NCBI GenBank assembly: GCA_018907035.1
Contig: JACCIC010000214.1
Coordinates: 720,001 to 784,000 of the forward strand
DNA length: 64,000 nucleotides
Source: Sycobia sp. Sy_11
Taxonomy: Eukaryota > Arthropoda > Insecta > Hymenoptera > Epichrysomallidae
Direction: 5' to 3'
Position numbers and translations under genes: made by a program. A model generated the notes under the pieces. The model did no database searches. It was not told where the DNA came from and worked only from the letters and a program-made list of their open reading frames with translations. Below are positions 1 through 13,878 of the stretch, in pieces. Each line of letters starts with the position of its first letter. Within the stretch, counting starts at the first letter, position 1.

Positions 1-27
1 AATTAGAAAAGAAAAGAAGATAAGAGG

Positions 28-74
<47 letters not shown>

Positions 75-949
75 GAGATAAAGGAATATGTGCAGATAGA
101 GCATGAACGAACGTGAACATCTCTGAGATTTTTACCGATGTACTCCTGTTCTGAATCATTTAATATTTGGGTTAATTGATATTAAAGCTTAAAATTATAC
201 ATGTGTAATGAGATAAATTCGATTTTGTGCCGATAAGGGTAATACTCAGTAAATACAACGCCAAGACTTACTAGTATCCAAGTATGCAAATGCATTAATT
301 ATACGTAAAAACTTGGCAGTTTTTCATAAATTTATACCACTGGGCTAGTCTTCCTTTAGTTTTTTACTAGTCCACCTTAAATTTATTCCTCATATCCGCT
401 TCTAGTTCACTGACTATAAAGCTTTTATTGTCTGCAACCGTTTCTCGTAACATTAAAGATCTAATGATTTCCTTATTTATTACAGTTAATAATACTGTAT
501 CTTTTACCGTGAAAGGACTATTTTATTTTTTATTTACTTTGATAAAAATGGACGATTATTACTCTTTCAAATTTTCTAGAAAACTTTTCTAGAAAAATTT
601 TCTAAAAAAACTGAAAATTTAATTTTCATCGTCAACTCTTTTATGAAAAATTCGGCAGATGTACTCTTTTACATTAAAAAATCAATTATACGTAAGATAA
701 ACAGAAATGCGATAAGCACGAGAAAATTTTCGACTAGATAACGTTCATTTTGTTATATTACAACAAAAAGAAATTAAATGCTAAAACATTGTTGTATACA
801 ATGTTGTAAAATTACCGAAAGCAGGAATTTCAAACGCAGGTAAAAAATAAATATATTTTTATGCATGAGAAGTTATTTTAGAGATTTAAAAAAATTCGAA
901 TGAGCGAAATAGTCGAGGTCAATGCTTAAAATTAACTAAGGCAGATTAA
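1..949. other. AT-rich non-coding DNA starting with a (GA)n tract
   Basis: A (GA)20 tract occupies 31-70. The rest is AT-rich with no reading frame or RNA gene seen. Confidence 0.7.
574..602. promoter_or_regulatory. Heat-shock-element-like cluster
   Basis: Two copies of TTCTAGAA (574-581 and 587-594) and a further TTC at 600-602 resemble alternating NTTCN/NGAAN units bound by HSF, but the units are spaced by three extra bases. No gene is visible next to it. Confidence 0.15.
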
Positions 950-1099
950 TAGATGAAATTAAAGGAACGAAGCTGCCATAGTGCTTTCATTTTGTTTTCG
1001 ACCTTCGGTAAGGATCGGAGATTCGCGGACGGATGTCGTACACCGTTCACTCGTCGCTCAACCGATTTTCCCATTACCAAGAACAACTGCTGCAACGAA

Positions 1100-1560
1100 T
1101 TCATTTTTCGCCTGTTATACCCGCGCGAGATCGTCGTTCGATTTCTTCGCGATTACCCCGCCCACCCCCTCCGAGTTCGGGGAACAAAATGCCGCTGCAA
1201 AGCGCGCGGCCGTTCTCGAACGAACTCGGGGAAATCGTACATCGATGCCCCGGGGCTCGGGCCGAAGTCCACGTCGGCCTCGTCGCGACTGAGACGAAGC
1301 CGTGCACCATTGGGCGATTTTTCTCGAGCGACCGGCTCCGCTCCGAGCCTGCGACCGGCTGCCGGAATTCATTCGTCGCGCCGTGTTCCGGGAACGGGGG
1401 CTTCGGCCGCGGAAGGGAAACGCTCCTCGGGCTTCCGGTATTTGGCGAGAACGTGTGCGCGCAGTATCACCCGACCATCGGGTTCATCGGGTTGATCGGG
1501 TCAAGCGGCGGAATGGGCGAGAGACTCGTTTTCTAATTTATGTACTTGCGCGCGCGGAAG
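1100..1560. other. CpG-dense block
   Basis: GC- and CpG-rich DNA with several overlapping open frames on both strands. These are composition artefacts, since all frames are open together and none has conserved-looking protein. The block could be a promoter or exon-poor regulatory island. Confidence 0.45.
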
Positions 1561-2580
1561 GGGCGTGAGAAAAAATTACCGGGATCTGGATGGCGGAAAT
1601 AGTATATATATATATATACTTCTGAAACTGATGATTTTTTTGTAACAGTCCGTGTCACGCGTGAGTTGGAGCTTGCGCTGAAAAATAGAAAGTTTTTTCA
1701 ATGCAACTGCAACTTTACCCGAGATATTTCAAGTTCTCCTATGGTGGAAACCGTGTGCTCAGCAACATGACGCGTAAGCCAGTAGAAACTGGATTCGCGC
1801 ATAAATCGAGAGTCGTGAAAAGACGGTCAGTTTCTTATATTCCCGCTATTATCAAGAGTCCAATGTCACTTAGTTTTCGCCCATTATATATTTAGATTTA
1901 AATATATTCAACCGTGGAAGTCGTCGTTATCGCACTTGGGACATTCTCGATAATGTCACGGCATTTCTTAAAAAGAGAAGAGAACAGCAGAAAGGATCCC
2001 ATTGCCATGAAATGCGAGAGTAGGTATAGCACGTCTTTACAAAATCATTTGGATTTTCAAGCAAAGACTGGATAAAAATTCATCAGCGTCGTTTAAACAA
2101 GAGCAATTTCGATCTCAACGACCCGCAAATTACACTCATGGACGTGATCGCGTATCCAAAACGACGATGGCCGAGCATCGCGCTGAACGATCAAAAAAAA
2201 AAAAAAAAAAAAAACCGAAAAGTAAACAAATCGGTTTCACGGCTACAGCGGAACTCGCGGGCAAACTGTTGTAGTCGAAATGGATTCATCGAGATTCGGC
2301 GTTCCTTTGGCGATTCGGCGAGTCGAGTCACGATCATTCCAAGTGAATATTATTCAAAACCACTTTATTGCTCTTTTCATTGGCAAAGCAGATACGATCG
2401 AGGCGAAACGCGCCTTCGCGCAGAGTCAAATGGAACTGGTCGTGAGCGACCAAAGCGGGACACATGAGCCGGCTGAATTTCATTCGGGGGTTATAACAAA
2501 AATGACTTGTACAGTGACTTTACGCACGACTTTTATAATAGGCCAATTTGAAAGAGACGAATGGAATGCGACTCAACGAG

Positions 2581-2618
<38 letters not shown>

Positions 2619-2739
2619 GCGTGCGCTCTCCGACACTTATGTCGCGGGGCCACGTTTATTAAATTAAATTATTTTCTGAAAAAAGCGGTTAACGATGATC
2701 ATCACAGCGGTAATCAACAGACGTGCGACTGCATTGTAG

Positions 2740-3060
2740 CGCTTTGAACAACGCTCGAGGATCGCAGATCGCCGACCGACGCAACTCCCCGAACGAGTAT
2801 CAGCTGGCTAGCGTCGCCTTTACACCCGCGCTCCGGCGATCGTTAGGATTTTTCGTCGCGCCTCGCCGCCGTCATCCCCGTCGGCCGTCTTGGATTCCCG
2901 ATAACGTTACCGGACCATCCGGACTCGAACGGATCGCGCGAGCAATCCGTTAATGTCGTTCTCGCGATCAGAGCGACAACGGCCGCACGGCCGCGCGCAT
3001 ACGTAACTGTGCATTCGATCCGAGAAAGAAAAATAAAAGGAAGAAGAAGCCGTCCCGCGG
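2740..3060. other. CpG-dense block
   Basis: CpG-rich stretch between a (CT)n tract (2585-2615) and (TA)n tracts. A candidate upstream promoter for a transcript using the 4276 microexon; no core promoter motif was proved. Confidence 0.35.
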
Positions 3061-3125
3061 GTCGTTAAACCTACATCTTTATTCATTCGTTCTAAATTCT
3101 CTCGTTCAACGACATTGGATGACTA

Positions 3126-3191
<66 letters not shown>

Positions 3192-3245
3192 CTCTGTTAA
3201 TCCGTGCCATAAAAGTAGCGCGTATATATAATTACCGCGACGACC

Positions 3246-3309
<64 letters not shown>

Positions 3310-4275
3310 CGCGCCAGAAATCATCCTTTTACAGCTCAATGCATCGTATTTATACGTGAATGGGCGCAAACTCCAAAGGCCCCGCGCGACACTCGGGACA
3401 TTTATTTTTCCTCACCGACGGCGAGTCGTATATAATTCGTTATAATGGACCGCTCGTCAAAGCTTGCGCAATACAGAAAAAAAACCGATTGTTGGATTTT
3501 CGGTGTCGCGCCCGGCCACCTTTCGACGGTTGGATCTCATTCGTTTTGAGCCCGCCCGCGAAACAATCGCGCCTTACCTCCTTCTCCCTTCACGCTTCTG
3601 TCTATATATATATAGGACGTTCCACATACAATTTTTCACACTAGCAAGTCCGTAATATGCAACGGTATGTAAGTAATACGCGCTTTTGTGCCACAGTATA
3701 GCATTATCTGAAATAATGATATTTATACGCATACAAAGTAAAATCTAGTATTTACAAACCTTGTGTACTAATAGTTTTTTGCTTCATACTGATCCGCCAG
3801 TAAGAATCGTATGTAGGACACCCTGTATATATATATATATATGCACGAAGAGACATTTTTAGAAAAAATTGCTAAAATTCATCAGCTTTTTGCTACAAAT
3901 AATAGTAATAGACTTAGAATCTTTGAATGTCTACATGGGCGTATAATAAATTTTAAAAGATATTAATTTTACTCTCGTATTAATAAAATTTCTGAAAAAG
4001 ATTACAAATTTTTTTTTGCATTCGGAAGACTCTTCTATTGTTGAATTATTTAGATCAATTTTCAATTATTTTAGTCACTATCGTTTACGCTTCGTAAATT
4101 AGTTTCCATTATCGCTTATTGCTTTGCACAAGTTTAAATTTTGGACGGATAACCTGATAAACAAACCAACCTGTACATCTATATCATTAATAAACGTAAA
4201 CGCTTACACCTAAACTCATTTTTAAAACTTGTTTCGACTCCTATACTAACTAAAGTCGAATTTTCTCGCTTACAG
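3061..4275. other. Intergenic or intronic, two long (TA)n tracts
   Basis: (TA)n at 3132-3190 and 3249-3304, a shorter one at 3827-3842. The remainder is AT-rich without coding signal. Confidence 0.6.
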
Positions 4276-4307
4276 ATAAGAGGAAAGCCACCTGGCGGAT
4301 AATTAAG
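4276..4307 (+). other. Isolated 32-nt microexon candidate
   Basis: A perfect branch-point-like TACTAAC (about 4243-4249), a pyrimidine tract and TTACAG acceptor (4275), and a consensus AAG|GTAAGT donor (4307/4308) bracket 32 bases. Two frames hit TAA; the third is open and reads KRKATWRIIK with phase 1 in and phase 0 out. It could be a coding microexon of an unseen gene, or a 5'UTR exon of the PDZ gene, whose first coding exon lies 16.6 kb downstream. The splice signals are the best in the left third of the window. Confidence 0.45.
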
Positions 4308-4908
4308 GTAAGTAGGTAAACGTGTAAAGGGATCTTTACATTTTATCTGCATATTTTAACCTCATCTTGCGTATCCGTGTTCTTACTTAAAATGCACTTT
4401 AATAATATATATTCGCTCACATTTACATTCACAAATGTTCTTTCCATCTATGTAAGCGTCACGCATCCGAAATACTCAACACTTAAAGTGTATTCATACA
4501 AATAGTATTGAAATTTCTGGGACAGTTTCCGACATAAAGATTGAAATACTTTCTAGTGGTCTTTACTATTAATATATATGAAAAGATAACAGTTCATAAT
4601 TTTTACTTTACATTTTTCAAATATCCTTTGCGCGTCTCCAAATTTTTCTAAAAGCGATTAGAAAAAAGGATATATATATATATTAAAGCAACGAATTGGT
4701 TTTTCACAGCCTGTTACAGTATTACTATCATTCTGCCTGAAATTACTATCTTTTCTGGAATACTTAATTCTCCTCTAAACACCTCTCCATGTATATAGGT
4801 ATACTCGCGATGCTGTTAGGATCGAGAACTTAAAAAAATATGCTATGCAGGCGCGGCGCTCCGGTGGATTTCGCGCAGGGTCTCGATTCTGTTCGACGCC
4901 ATGTATGG

Positions 4909-4949
<41 letters not shown>

Positions 4950-5869
4950 AAGCTTCGCGAACTCTTCCCGGCCGCCCCTGCCTATTTACGAGCGACGTTC
5001 GAGCAGCGACATCGTTGACGGCTCGACCGTAACACCGGCGAATAGGCACGACGCTGTGGAATTCATACGCGATCGTATGTAATAGGCGGAACGGTCGCGG
5101 GCGTATTACGTACGCGCACTACTGCTTATGGACCGTATATAGAGTTAGCGCGCGCGCTGCTACGAGACCGACCAAGCTTCGCTGGATCGAGCGATTTTTT
5201 TTCTCCCTCCCCCCTCCCCCGCCGACGACCCCGTCGGTGTCGCGGGGCGAAGAATTTGGGGGTCGAGTTCGGGCTCGGACTGCCCGCGCGGGGGGCGCAC
5301 GACGGCTGGGGATTCGCGGGCGTCTCGGTGCGGATCGACCGATTGAGCAATAGCCGCGTCATTTGTCGCCGAGCCTCGCCCGGGGCGCGAATCGTCCCGA
5401 TCGGCTGAGCATATTGGCAAGCATAATCCGGCGTCCGCGACGGCCCGCGGGACGCGCGCACCGTTACACCTCCTTGCTTGATTGGCAGTCGTGCGCGCGG
5501 GTACGCTTCCGCGTACCATTTGTAATTCGAAAGCTCTCGGACAAGTCGGGAGATGGAAATTTTGTTTGCAAGTTTTTTGTTTTTTTTTTTGTTTTTTTTT
5601 TTCATTTTCGATGCACGCGTCGCTGCGTTCGATCGACGTCGCGCGGGCTATGCGCCATTGTAATAAGTCCGGCTTATTTCTTGTAAATAAATAATTTGCT
5701 CGTCGCCGAGCCACGACTGAAATACTTTTGTCGATGAGAAAATGCGTCCGTTATGTAGCGCGCGAGGCTCGCGCCAGATCGATTCGATTCAATTGCAATA
5801 ATAGACGAAAAACAATTTTATGTAATTAATCAACAGAACTCGTGATTTTTCGTCTGTAAATACTCTTTA

Positions 5870-5954
<85 letters not shown>

Positions 5955-6536
5955 CTATTTCGCCCTAATGTATAACGTCATTGTCTTGTACTACTTTAGT
6001 TCCGTTCTAGCATATCGATGTGTATAATGCGAATGGACGATTCCAAAAATCTAGCTAGAATCTCAAAAATTGCCTATTCATGTATATTGCTGATTTATGT
6101 GTACGTTCCTCTCGCTCTCCCTCTCTCTTTAACAAAGATGGACAACACAGTTGCATTCCCGACTCGTTTGTATAACATCCTATCTGAAATCCTGAACCCC
6201 AGCGGGACAATTTCTCAGCGGCAGGTGCGTCTATATATAGGAAGGGAGAGAGAGAGAGAGAGAGTAGCGCTCGTATGCGAAGGAATCGTGCCGGTGGATG
6301 CAGCAGGCCGTCCGCGCCGCACCGCCGTGGCCGTATAAAGGAGCAAAGATATGCGGCGCTCTCTTGCCCGACGGCTACGAATTCCGTTACACGCCGCGCA
6401 CTTGTACGGTGTTCCTTTTTTTCTCTCTCTCTCTCTCTCCTCCACATCACCGTCTCCCTCCGCGTCTCTCATTCTTTTTGTCTCTTTGTCCGCCTGTCTC
6501 TCATCCTCCGAATCTTCCGGTCTCTCTTTCTCTCTG

Positions 6537-6579
<43 letters not shown>

Positions 6580-9124
6580 CTCTTTTTATTTTTTCCCCTC
6601 TCGTAGGTGTAAGTATTAGCATGAATGGGTTAAAAAAGAAAATATAAATAGTCATCGAGTTTTCGGGTTAAAGATTTAGATCGGAGCCATTGGGCTATTA
6701 TTTGCCTCGTTGTAGTCCATACGCTACGATCTTGCAATGTTCAATTCGTGTAACTCGTAATTGTATTTTACGTGAAATTTCGTAATTTATAATTTTTTTT
6801 TCAAACGGTGAATGCATAAGCTGAACCAATCTAAATATAGATCACAGGATCGTTGTTGAAAATTTTGAGGTCAGCCGAAGGGATATACAAAATTTTCTAA
6901 GATTGTCGAAAAAAATAAGTCTAATAATTATGAATTTTATTCTGTTTCAAACAAGTGCAATAATGGTCTCAATAGCGATCGTAATTTAGAGATCAAAAGA
7001 TTCTGCTTAAGCCTTAATCCGACGCAACAGCGCGGAGTTAGTTTAATTCTCAAACACTGCAGCTTTAATTTAGACATTTCTTCTCCGTCATCAGCATTCC
7101 ATATGCGACTATGTAAAACTCGGTCTCATATCCATCTGATATTCATTGTTATATTTAAGTTATCGGACAAGAACGATGCAAATTTTTCGCTATTTGGATT
7201 GATTTTCATCGAAATATTCCTTGACTCTGCTAGATATCAACGAAGCATCACGCTAATGGGGAACTGAACTTGAATCGGGTTGAAAATTATTTTGCCAACA
7301 GTTTAAATCCAGCTATTGTTAAGGTAAAAATAGAAATTTGAATTAATCGATGAGGTAATTATTACGTATTAAAGTCGCCTTAGAATCTAATCCTGAATTT
7401 GAATCTCTGTTTCGCGTCACGATGACGTCAGTGAAGTCCAGATACGTTGATCCATTAAATATGCTTCGATCAATTATAGATAACGCAATCGAAAGGTATG
7501 ACGAAATTGTCGAGTAGTAAATCTGAGGATCAATTTTATTTATAAATTTTACTTATTTTTCAATTGAATTTCATTGTTAAATTTAGTATAAAAATATACT
7601 TATATATTTACAATAGTTATTTAGAAAAATTCTATTATTATGGGAAGTAAAAGAGAGAAGCTTATAAGAATCGTAGATGTAGACTATATATTTATTATTA
7701 ATTTAGTCCTCGACGCATTATCGAGGTGTATTAACGCGTAGCGTTTGTATGCTAACAGAATGGCTCTCCATTGTCCTAATAATCGTAATACGTACTTCAA
7801 ACGAAATGGATCGACTTCTCTCTTGCGCATAACCTCGTCAACGCGCGAAACAGAGGTTCGCGCTTAGGCTTACATTTTACGCGTCACAAATTCTATTATT
7901 GTAACATAGATCATAACGAAAAAAGACCGTGAAATAAAATTTTTTTTTGTCATCATAAACTGGCATTTTCAAATAAAATTGAATAAACGTTCAGTTGCCC
8001 GTTGTATCAAATTAAGATAGTCACAAAACCGTGATAATATTTAGAATAATGTTCAATAATGTTTACAAATGAAAAATGCTTATGGTGACGGTTTCTTAAT
8101 AAGCTATAAAATATTTTCAATGGATTTACGCTTATATTATAATGGCAGCCGTACGATTACTGACGCTCATCGTCCCGCGCAGATTCTACGTGGCCGATCA
8201 TAAATATAAGCACGGCATGGCTGTAATTGACGTAGCACTCTGAGACCGACGAGAATATTTGACAGTTTTGCAAAGTTTATGTTTAGGAAACTTGGGTAAA
8301 ATATGATAACGATTAGTTGAAACTGAAAAGTTCTGCCGAAGGTGGAAAGGATCTGGAAAAACTGGCAAATTTTGAGCAAAATCGATGACAGTTACTTTAT
8401 ATCTTGCACAAATGACGTTCAAACGCTTATGGTTAGATGTTTTATAGAAATTGCAGTGACTTATATATATGAGAGCCCGTATACACGAAGCCCGTAAGCA
8501 AGAGCGAGAGAGCGAGAATTCAGCGAGCCGCCCTGTCTATCTTATATAGGCGAGTGAGGAGAATAGTCCAGGAGGAAAACAGGAGCAGCCCGCGTTATTC
8601 CGTTCCCCCGCAACAGCTGCTGCTCAACTATCTCCCCAACTTTTTTTGCCGAGCGAGAGAGATTCGGCCTATAATGACACGTAAGCTTGTCAAATGTCAA
8701 ATTTTGTCATTTAGACACCTTTGGCAAATTTCCGTAGAGTCGGTTTAAGTGTGTAAAACTTTTTTTAAAATTAATCTTGGAAATTTATTATTCATGTCTC
8801 ATGACGAACAGCATCAAAACTATTTGTAAACGCCTCTTATTGTTCAGGCTCGAACGTTAAAAGGAAAAAAATAAACTACTCAGCTGAATGTTTTTGGTTT
8901 ATTTATTTATTTATTTTTTTTTTTTTTTGCTTTCGATGTCAATTTTCCAAATGTCCAGCGCGCATTGGTAATTATTTTCTTGAAATTGCACGGTGCCCGA
9001 TGCATAGAGAGGATTCGGAGCAAAGGATGTCGAAATCTCGCAGGAATGAAAAGATCATCCTTCGGCATATAAGCCGACACTATAGCGTAATTGCAATTCC
9101 GGGTAATTGTGTGCGTGTACGAAT

Positions 9125-9158
<34 letters not shown>

Positions 9159-9298
9159 ACGCGCGCGCGTGTAGAAAAGCGATACAGGCGGCATACGATA
9201 TCACGTATTATGACCGCTATATGGAAACAGTGAAAGGCGAACCTGTGCGAAAAGCACCGTTTCCCTTTAATATACAATTTTCGATGGCTTGGCATTCG

Positions 9299-9357
<59 letters not shown>

Positions 9358-11000
9358 GAGGGGAAGGGGGGAAAGATCCTTCGTGCAATCAATCGCCAAA
9401 ACGTGACGGGAGCGGAGGTGCTTGAATTTCTCCTTCTCTCCTTTCTATCTCCGAGTGGCGCTTTTAATTGACCTCGCGCGCATGCACGCACGCACGCACA
9501 CACGCACACACACACACACACACACATACACATACACCCAAGCTCCGAAAACATGTTCAGCCGTCTAAACGCGCGCGATCGTTTATAAACGCGCGCCGAG
9601 GAGGAGCGATAGTCATCTTCATTGTGGACGAATGCCAAGCCGAAGCAAAGGAAGAAGAAAACGAGGCGAAACGTTATATTGGAGAATCGCGAAGCCGCTA
9701 CACCGCTGCGACAAGCGCGATCGCTCGCGCGCGCTGTTTATTATACGCGGGACGCGGAGCCGCCTCGGGCTTACGCTCCGCTTCTTTCCTCGATTAAATG
9801 TCTATTTGGCCCGTGGCGCGGATTATTTTTCTACCCCCCCCCCCCCCATCATCGCCGGAGACCCGAAATACTTTGAGGGTTCTCGCCGCGCGATCATTGC
9901 TCTCTTATTTATCGATTTATTTATTTATTTTTGTTTTTGTTTTTTTTTTTTTTTTTATTTGATTTGCCGGCAATTCTAGGTGAAAGCCGCCGGTGCGATC
10001 GGACGATATCGCTCTCGGTGTAATGAACATATTATAGCGCATTTGTATGGGAACGTTATAATTTATCAGTCATTGCACACGATTTAGCCAATGGGCAATG
10101 TTAGATTTAACGTTAGACATACTTGTAAATTCGCGAATGCAATTCTTTTGCTTGGTTTTAATTACAAATTAGAATTTGCCATGAGTTGTCTAGTGCAGAG
10201 ACTTTACTAGGCACAAAGTATACGTTATTGTCACTTTCAGGATACATTTTTCATTTAACCTCCTCAATCAGTATATTAGTTGTATTTTTCGGACTCTTCT
10301 CCGAACTACCTATGATAACATTGAATATATTTTATATATTGTTATTTTTAAGTTATTATATTTTATAATTTTTGTGTAAAATTGTTATTGTTATTATTAT
10401 TTTTGTTATTGTTGTTGCTATTTTTATCATTATGAAGCTGCTATAGGGCATAGATTAATATGTATATATATATTCACCTGTAAAGCCTGATTTTCTTTCA
10501 TATTTGTTCCCGAATGCTTCGTCTCGTGGAAAACTACTGGCACAGCATTTTGTTCCTAATCGTTCCCAGTACATCTAAATCTGTAAAAATAAATACAACC
10601 GTAATTTCATTTTTACAAAAATATTTATCAAATCGAGAAACGTCCTTTGACCTAATACCTTTTCCCGACGGTAGTTTTTTGATAAGCGGAAATACCATTA
10701 CAATTCCAGCCAAATAGTTTATAATTTCCATATGAACGTGTAGACGTGTGTATCGTACGAATCGGCATTACTTAGTCATTTGCTAAGTGACCACTAGGTA
10801 TCGCGCAGCAGCTTTACGTTGCGGTTAGGCCTGGGTCATTAAAGATAATAATAATAATAATTGCACTTATTCACTGGATGCGTGTTCATGACGCGTACAC
10901 GTCATGAGAGTTATACGCGATGATTTAGCAGGACGATGTTTTTAGCATTTTTATATCGATGTTTCTACGACGTTAGCGACTGTGTAGGATGATTTATTAT
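4308..11000. other. Non-coding stretch with microsatellites and CpG-dense blocks
   Basis: Holds (TA)n 4913-4949, CpG-dense DNA 5040-5520, (TCTA)n 5871-5904 running into (TA)n 5905-5951, (GA)n 6247-6264, (CT)n 6541-6575, (GT)n 9127-9155, (TA)n 9299-9352, CA/CG-rich 9474-9537, poly(C) near 9835-9847 and poly(T) near 9937-9957. Open frames here are repeat- or composition-driven. 6600-8900 is plain AT-rich DNA with nothing recognised. Confidence 0.55.
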
Positions 11001-11153
11001 CGTATTTCTTGCAGATTGTTGTTACTTTTACTACTTCTCCCTGCTACTTTCGATTTGAGATACGATTTTAATAATCAAAGCCACTCTGCAAGTCATAAGG
11101 CAGATTTTTTAGCTGACATAAACACTCATTTGTATATCAATATATAATATATA

Positions 11154-11209
<56 letters not shown>

Positions 11210-11999
11210 AAGAAGATAGATTACAAAAGAAATTGTAAATTATATACTACAGTTTCTAAGGAAGATTTTGAGCTATTAAAAAACTGCTTAAAAAATCGTA
11301 CAGGGCGAAGTATGTGACCGTTAATTTTTGCCCAATTGTTGTTTAGTTCCATTACAAAATGATACAAATCGATTTATTTTGAAGTTAAAAAAATTAAATA
11401 GTTTTATTATGAACGACTATTTGTAACTAGTAGATTTTTTAACGGCGATACAGTTAATTTTTTCCCAATTATTTCTAGTTATGAATTAATTGAGAACGTG
11501 AGTACATTTGTGTCCCTGTTGACGAAAATAATAGAAAATTTGTTCGGTTCCTATTGGTAATACTAAAGATTATAAAAATTTGATAATGCCGAGAATGATA
11601 AGAAAAACTCTTCCGATTAGGTAAAAGGTTTTTAGAAATAAAAGAATGCACAATTAGAGCCTTTGGCTAAATCAATTGACAAAGTATTTTCTTCGTCTCC
11701 TGCTATGGCTAGCTACATGCCAAATATTAGAAAAATAATAGTTTATTAATTTAATCATAAATTACTATAATTTGAGTAAAATATTTCATAAATTGTCATC
11801 AGCAGAGAATTTTGAACTAGAATGATGACATAACAAAGCATTAAATTATTGCTTAATTAATACTGGGACTTCTTCAATGACGAGCTTTATAGACCCTTCT
11901 GAAATGGGTTACGATTCTACCAATGCAAGCAGTGATAATTTTGATTTTATGTCAGACAATCAACTTAAATGTTTATTTAAATTTTTCCTTATTTTTATG

Positions 12000-13415
12000 T
12001 AGACTTAGAAATTTATACATCTTAATTGCAATTGACGATTCCACCGCTTAATTTATACAAAGAAAATGAATGGAGTTGGATTAAATAAATATAGTAGATG
12101 TTGGCCAGAGAAATATGCAACGCACTTAGTGCAGGAAAAATGCCTTAATAACATTTTATATTCCACCTGAGACAACTCAATATCAGATAAACTTTCGAGG
12201 ATAAAAAATGCTTATATCGAACGGACTGCTTGAAGCTATTTATTTTAAATTAATTTTTAAGACAAAACGGCGAAACCGAAATCGATCTTTTTCCTGCTTC
12301 GAAACATACTAAATGTCGAAGACTTGTCACGTGGATGCCAGAAAAGAATGTAAATTTCATAGATGCTTTTACTTTTTCATGGTCCTCGATCTATTTTTAC
12401 GCATTCCCACCTATTTTTCTTGAAAAAGTTCTTCCTAAAATTAAATGCAAAAAGACAGATTCTGTAATAGTTGCCCCATTTTGAGAGCATCGGCCACGAT
12501 GCCCTCTGTTTGAATGTTTGATCGCCTAAAAACTAATCCCATTTTGACCTATTCGATATTTATTAATCATTGCTCATTGAAATATCATCCGAAATCAACA
12601 GAGCCTGATTGCAAGCAGAGTTTCGGGGAGGCCTTCATAAAAAAGCATGTTCCAATAGAATTATTGAAGACAGTTTTATTCTCACTAACTATTTATAAGG
12701 ATCAGTAGTGCAAATCAGCTTTAAATCAATTTTTTGTAAAGAACGTCACATATTTTTCTATGGGATCGGTATAATTAATATGTTACAATTTTTGACAGAA
12801 TATTATAGAAATAATGTATCATACGGTACCTTAAGTATCTGTAACAGTGAAAGTTCATTTATCTCAAAAAACCCTTGTTGGAGATCAGCTTAAAGTTTAC
12901 GGATTCATGTAGGAAGCTTACAAACTTCGGTCCGAGAGACTTAAACATTTATGTACATGAGATTTTACTGTCGTCCATCAATGATTAGAAAAGTTAAGCA
13001 TCGTATGCTCAAAATTTGTGTCAAGAAAACTACAGCTGTTATTCGCGCCTACTGACGCTCGAACAGCACACAAATTCTCCTAAATTAAGCTTAACGATAT
13101 AAAGAAAGTTCGTGATAGTTTAAAAATAAAAATATCGGATTGATTAACAACGAATAGGACAAGATTTTCATAACTTTTAAAAAATCTGTTAGAGCTATTA
13201 GTGCATGTTAGTAGATGGGTGAAAATGTATTTACATGTGAATGGTGTTGATACTGTTTTTTCAAGTGACCGAACTCGACATGTTATCATTTCTATTGCAC
13301 ATGAGAATCGATTTTGAATTGGATTTTGAATCGGATTTTGGTCTAATATGATTAACAGCTGAATGGTCAGAGAAATCAAAGATCTTCGTAAAGCTTTATC
13401 AACATTCAATACTTT
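12000..13415 (+). mobile_element. DIRS-type tyrosine-recombinase retrotransposon relic
   Basis: Translated fragments follow the order of DIRS-group pol. From 12016 there is an RNase H remnant (AIDDSTA, later SDKLSR near 12192-12210), then EIDLF..., DAFTFSW and FYAFPP, and VIVAPF with TGA in place of the usual Trp (12312-12483). The tyrosine-recombinase N-terminal region follows (NMLQFLTEYYRNNVSYGTL, about 12778-12834). The recombinase core comes next (IKLNDIKKVRDSLKIKISD near 13085-13140; FSSDRTRHV near 13258-13284; AEWSEKSKIFVKLY near 13358-13399, which carries the catalytic Tyr). The His of the HxxR box appears replaced by Asp. Many stops and frameshifts show it is dead. The reverse transcriptase was not recognised upstream and may be deleted; open pieces at 11649-11730 and 11879-11990 could be earlier parts. 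Termini were not found. Confidence 0.8.
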
Positions 13416-13878
13416 TAGATAGTTCGAAATTTGTCAGATCTGTATTATTAAATTGTATTTAATTTACATTTTATTATTAAAATGTATTAGTTAAAACTAT
13501 AATAGGATTAAATACCAGAAATGGACATTTTTTTAGTTAATTATCATAAGTTTCATTTCTATTCCAAAATCACTCTAAATAACTACATGTAAAATGTAGA
13601 AGAACAAGTATTGAACGTAATTGAGCAATTCAACAAACTTATATAAAGGGATCGTCAATTGTAATTATATAAGTTCTGTAAATGTCCACGCTTGAATACA
13701 TTACAACCGATCCATTAACATAAACCTGATCATTTTTCCCTTTCTTCAACATGTTGATATTGACTCAATTCCCCTCTAACGACTAAAATAGTAGCGGAAT
13801 AGCAGTTCGAATAACAATAAGTGTGAAGGTTTTTTTTTCTTCATTTAGTCGGGCTTTGAATAGGTGTGTAATTATGCT

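Noticed and set aside
2910..2950. GGACTCGAACGGATC, similar to a tRNA T-loop
   Set aside because: No acceptor, D or anticodon stems could be paired around it.
3810..3828. GGACACCCTGTA, resembling an insect transposon end
   Set aside because: No partner end or coding remnant was found nearby.
10514..10717. 67-codon plus frame overlapped by a 65-codon minus frame
   Set aside because: Both strands are open over the same AT-rich segment, with no splice sites or recognisable protein.
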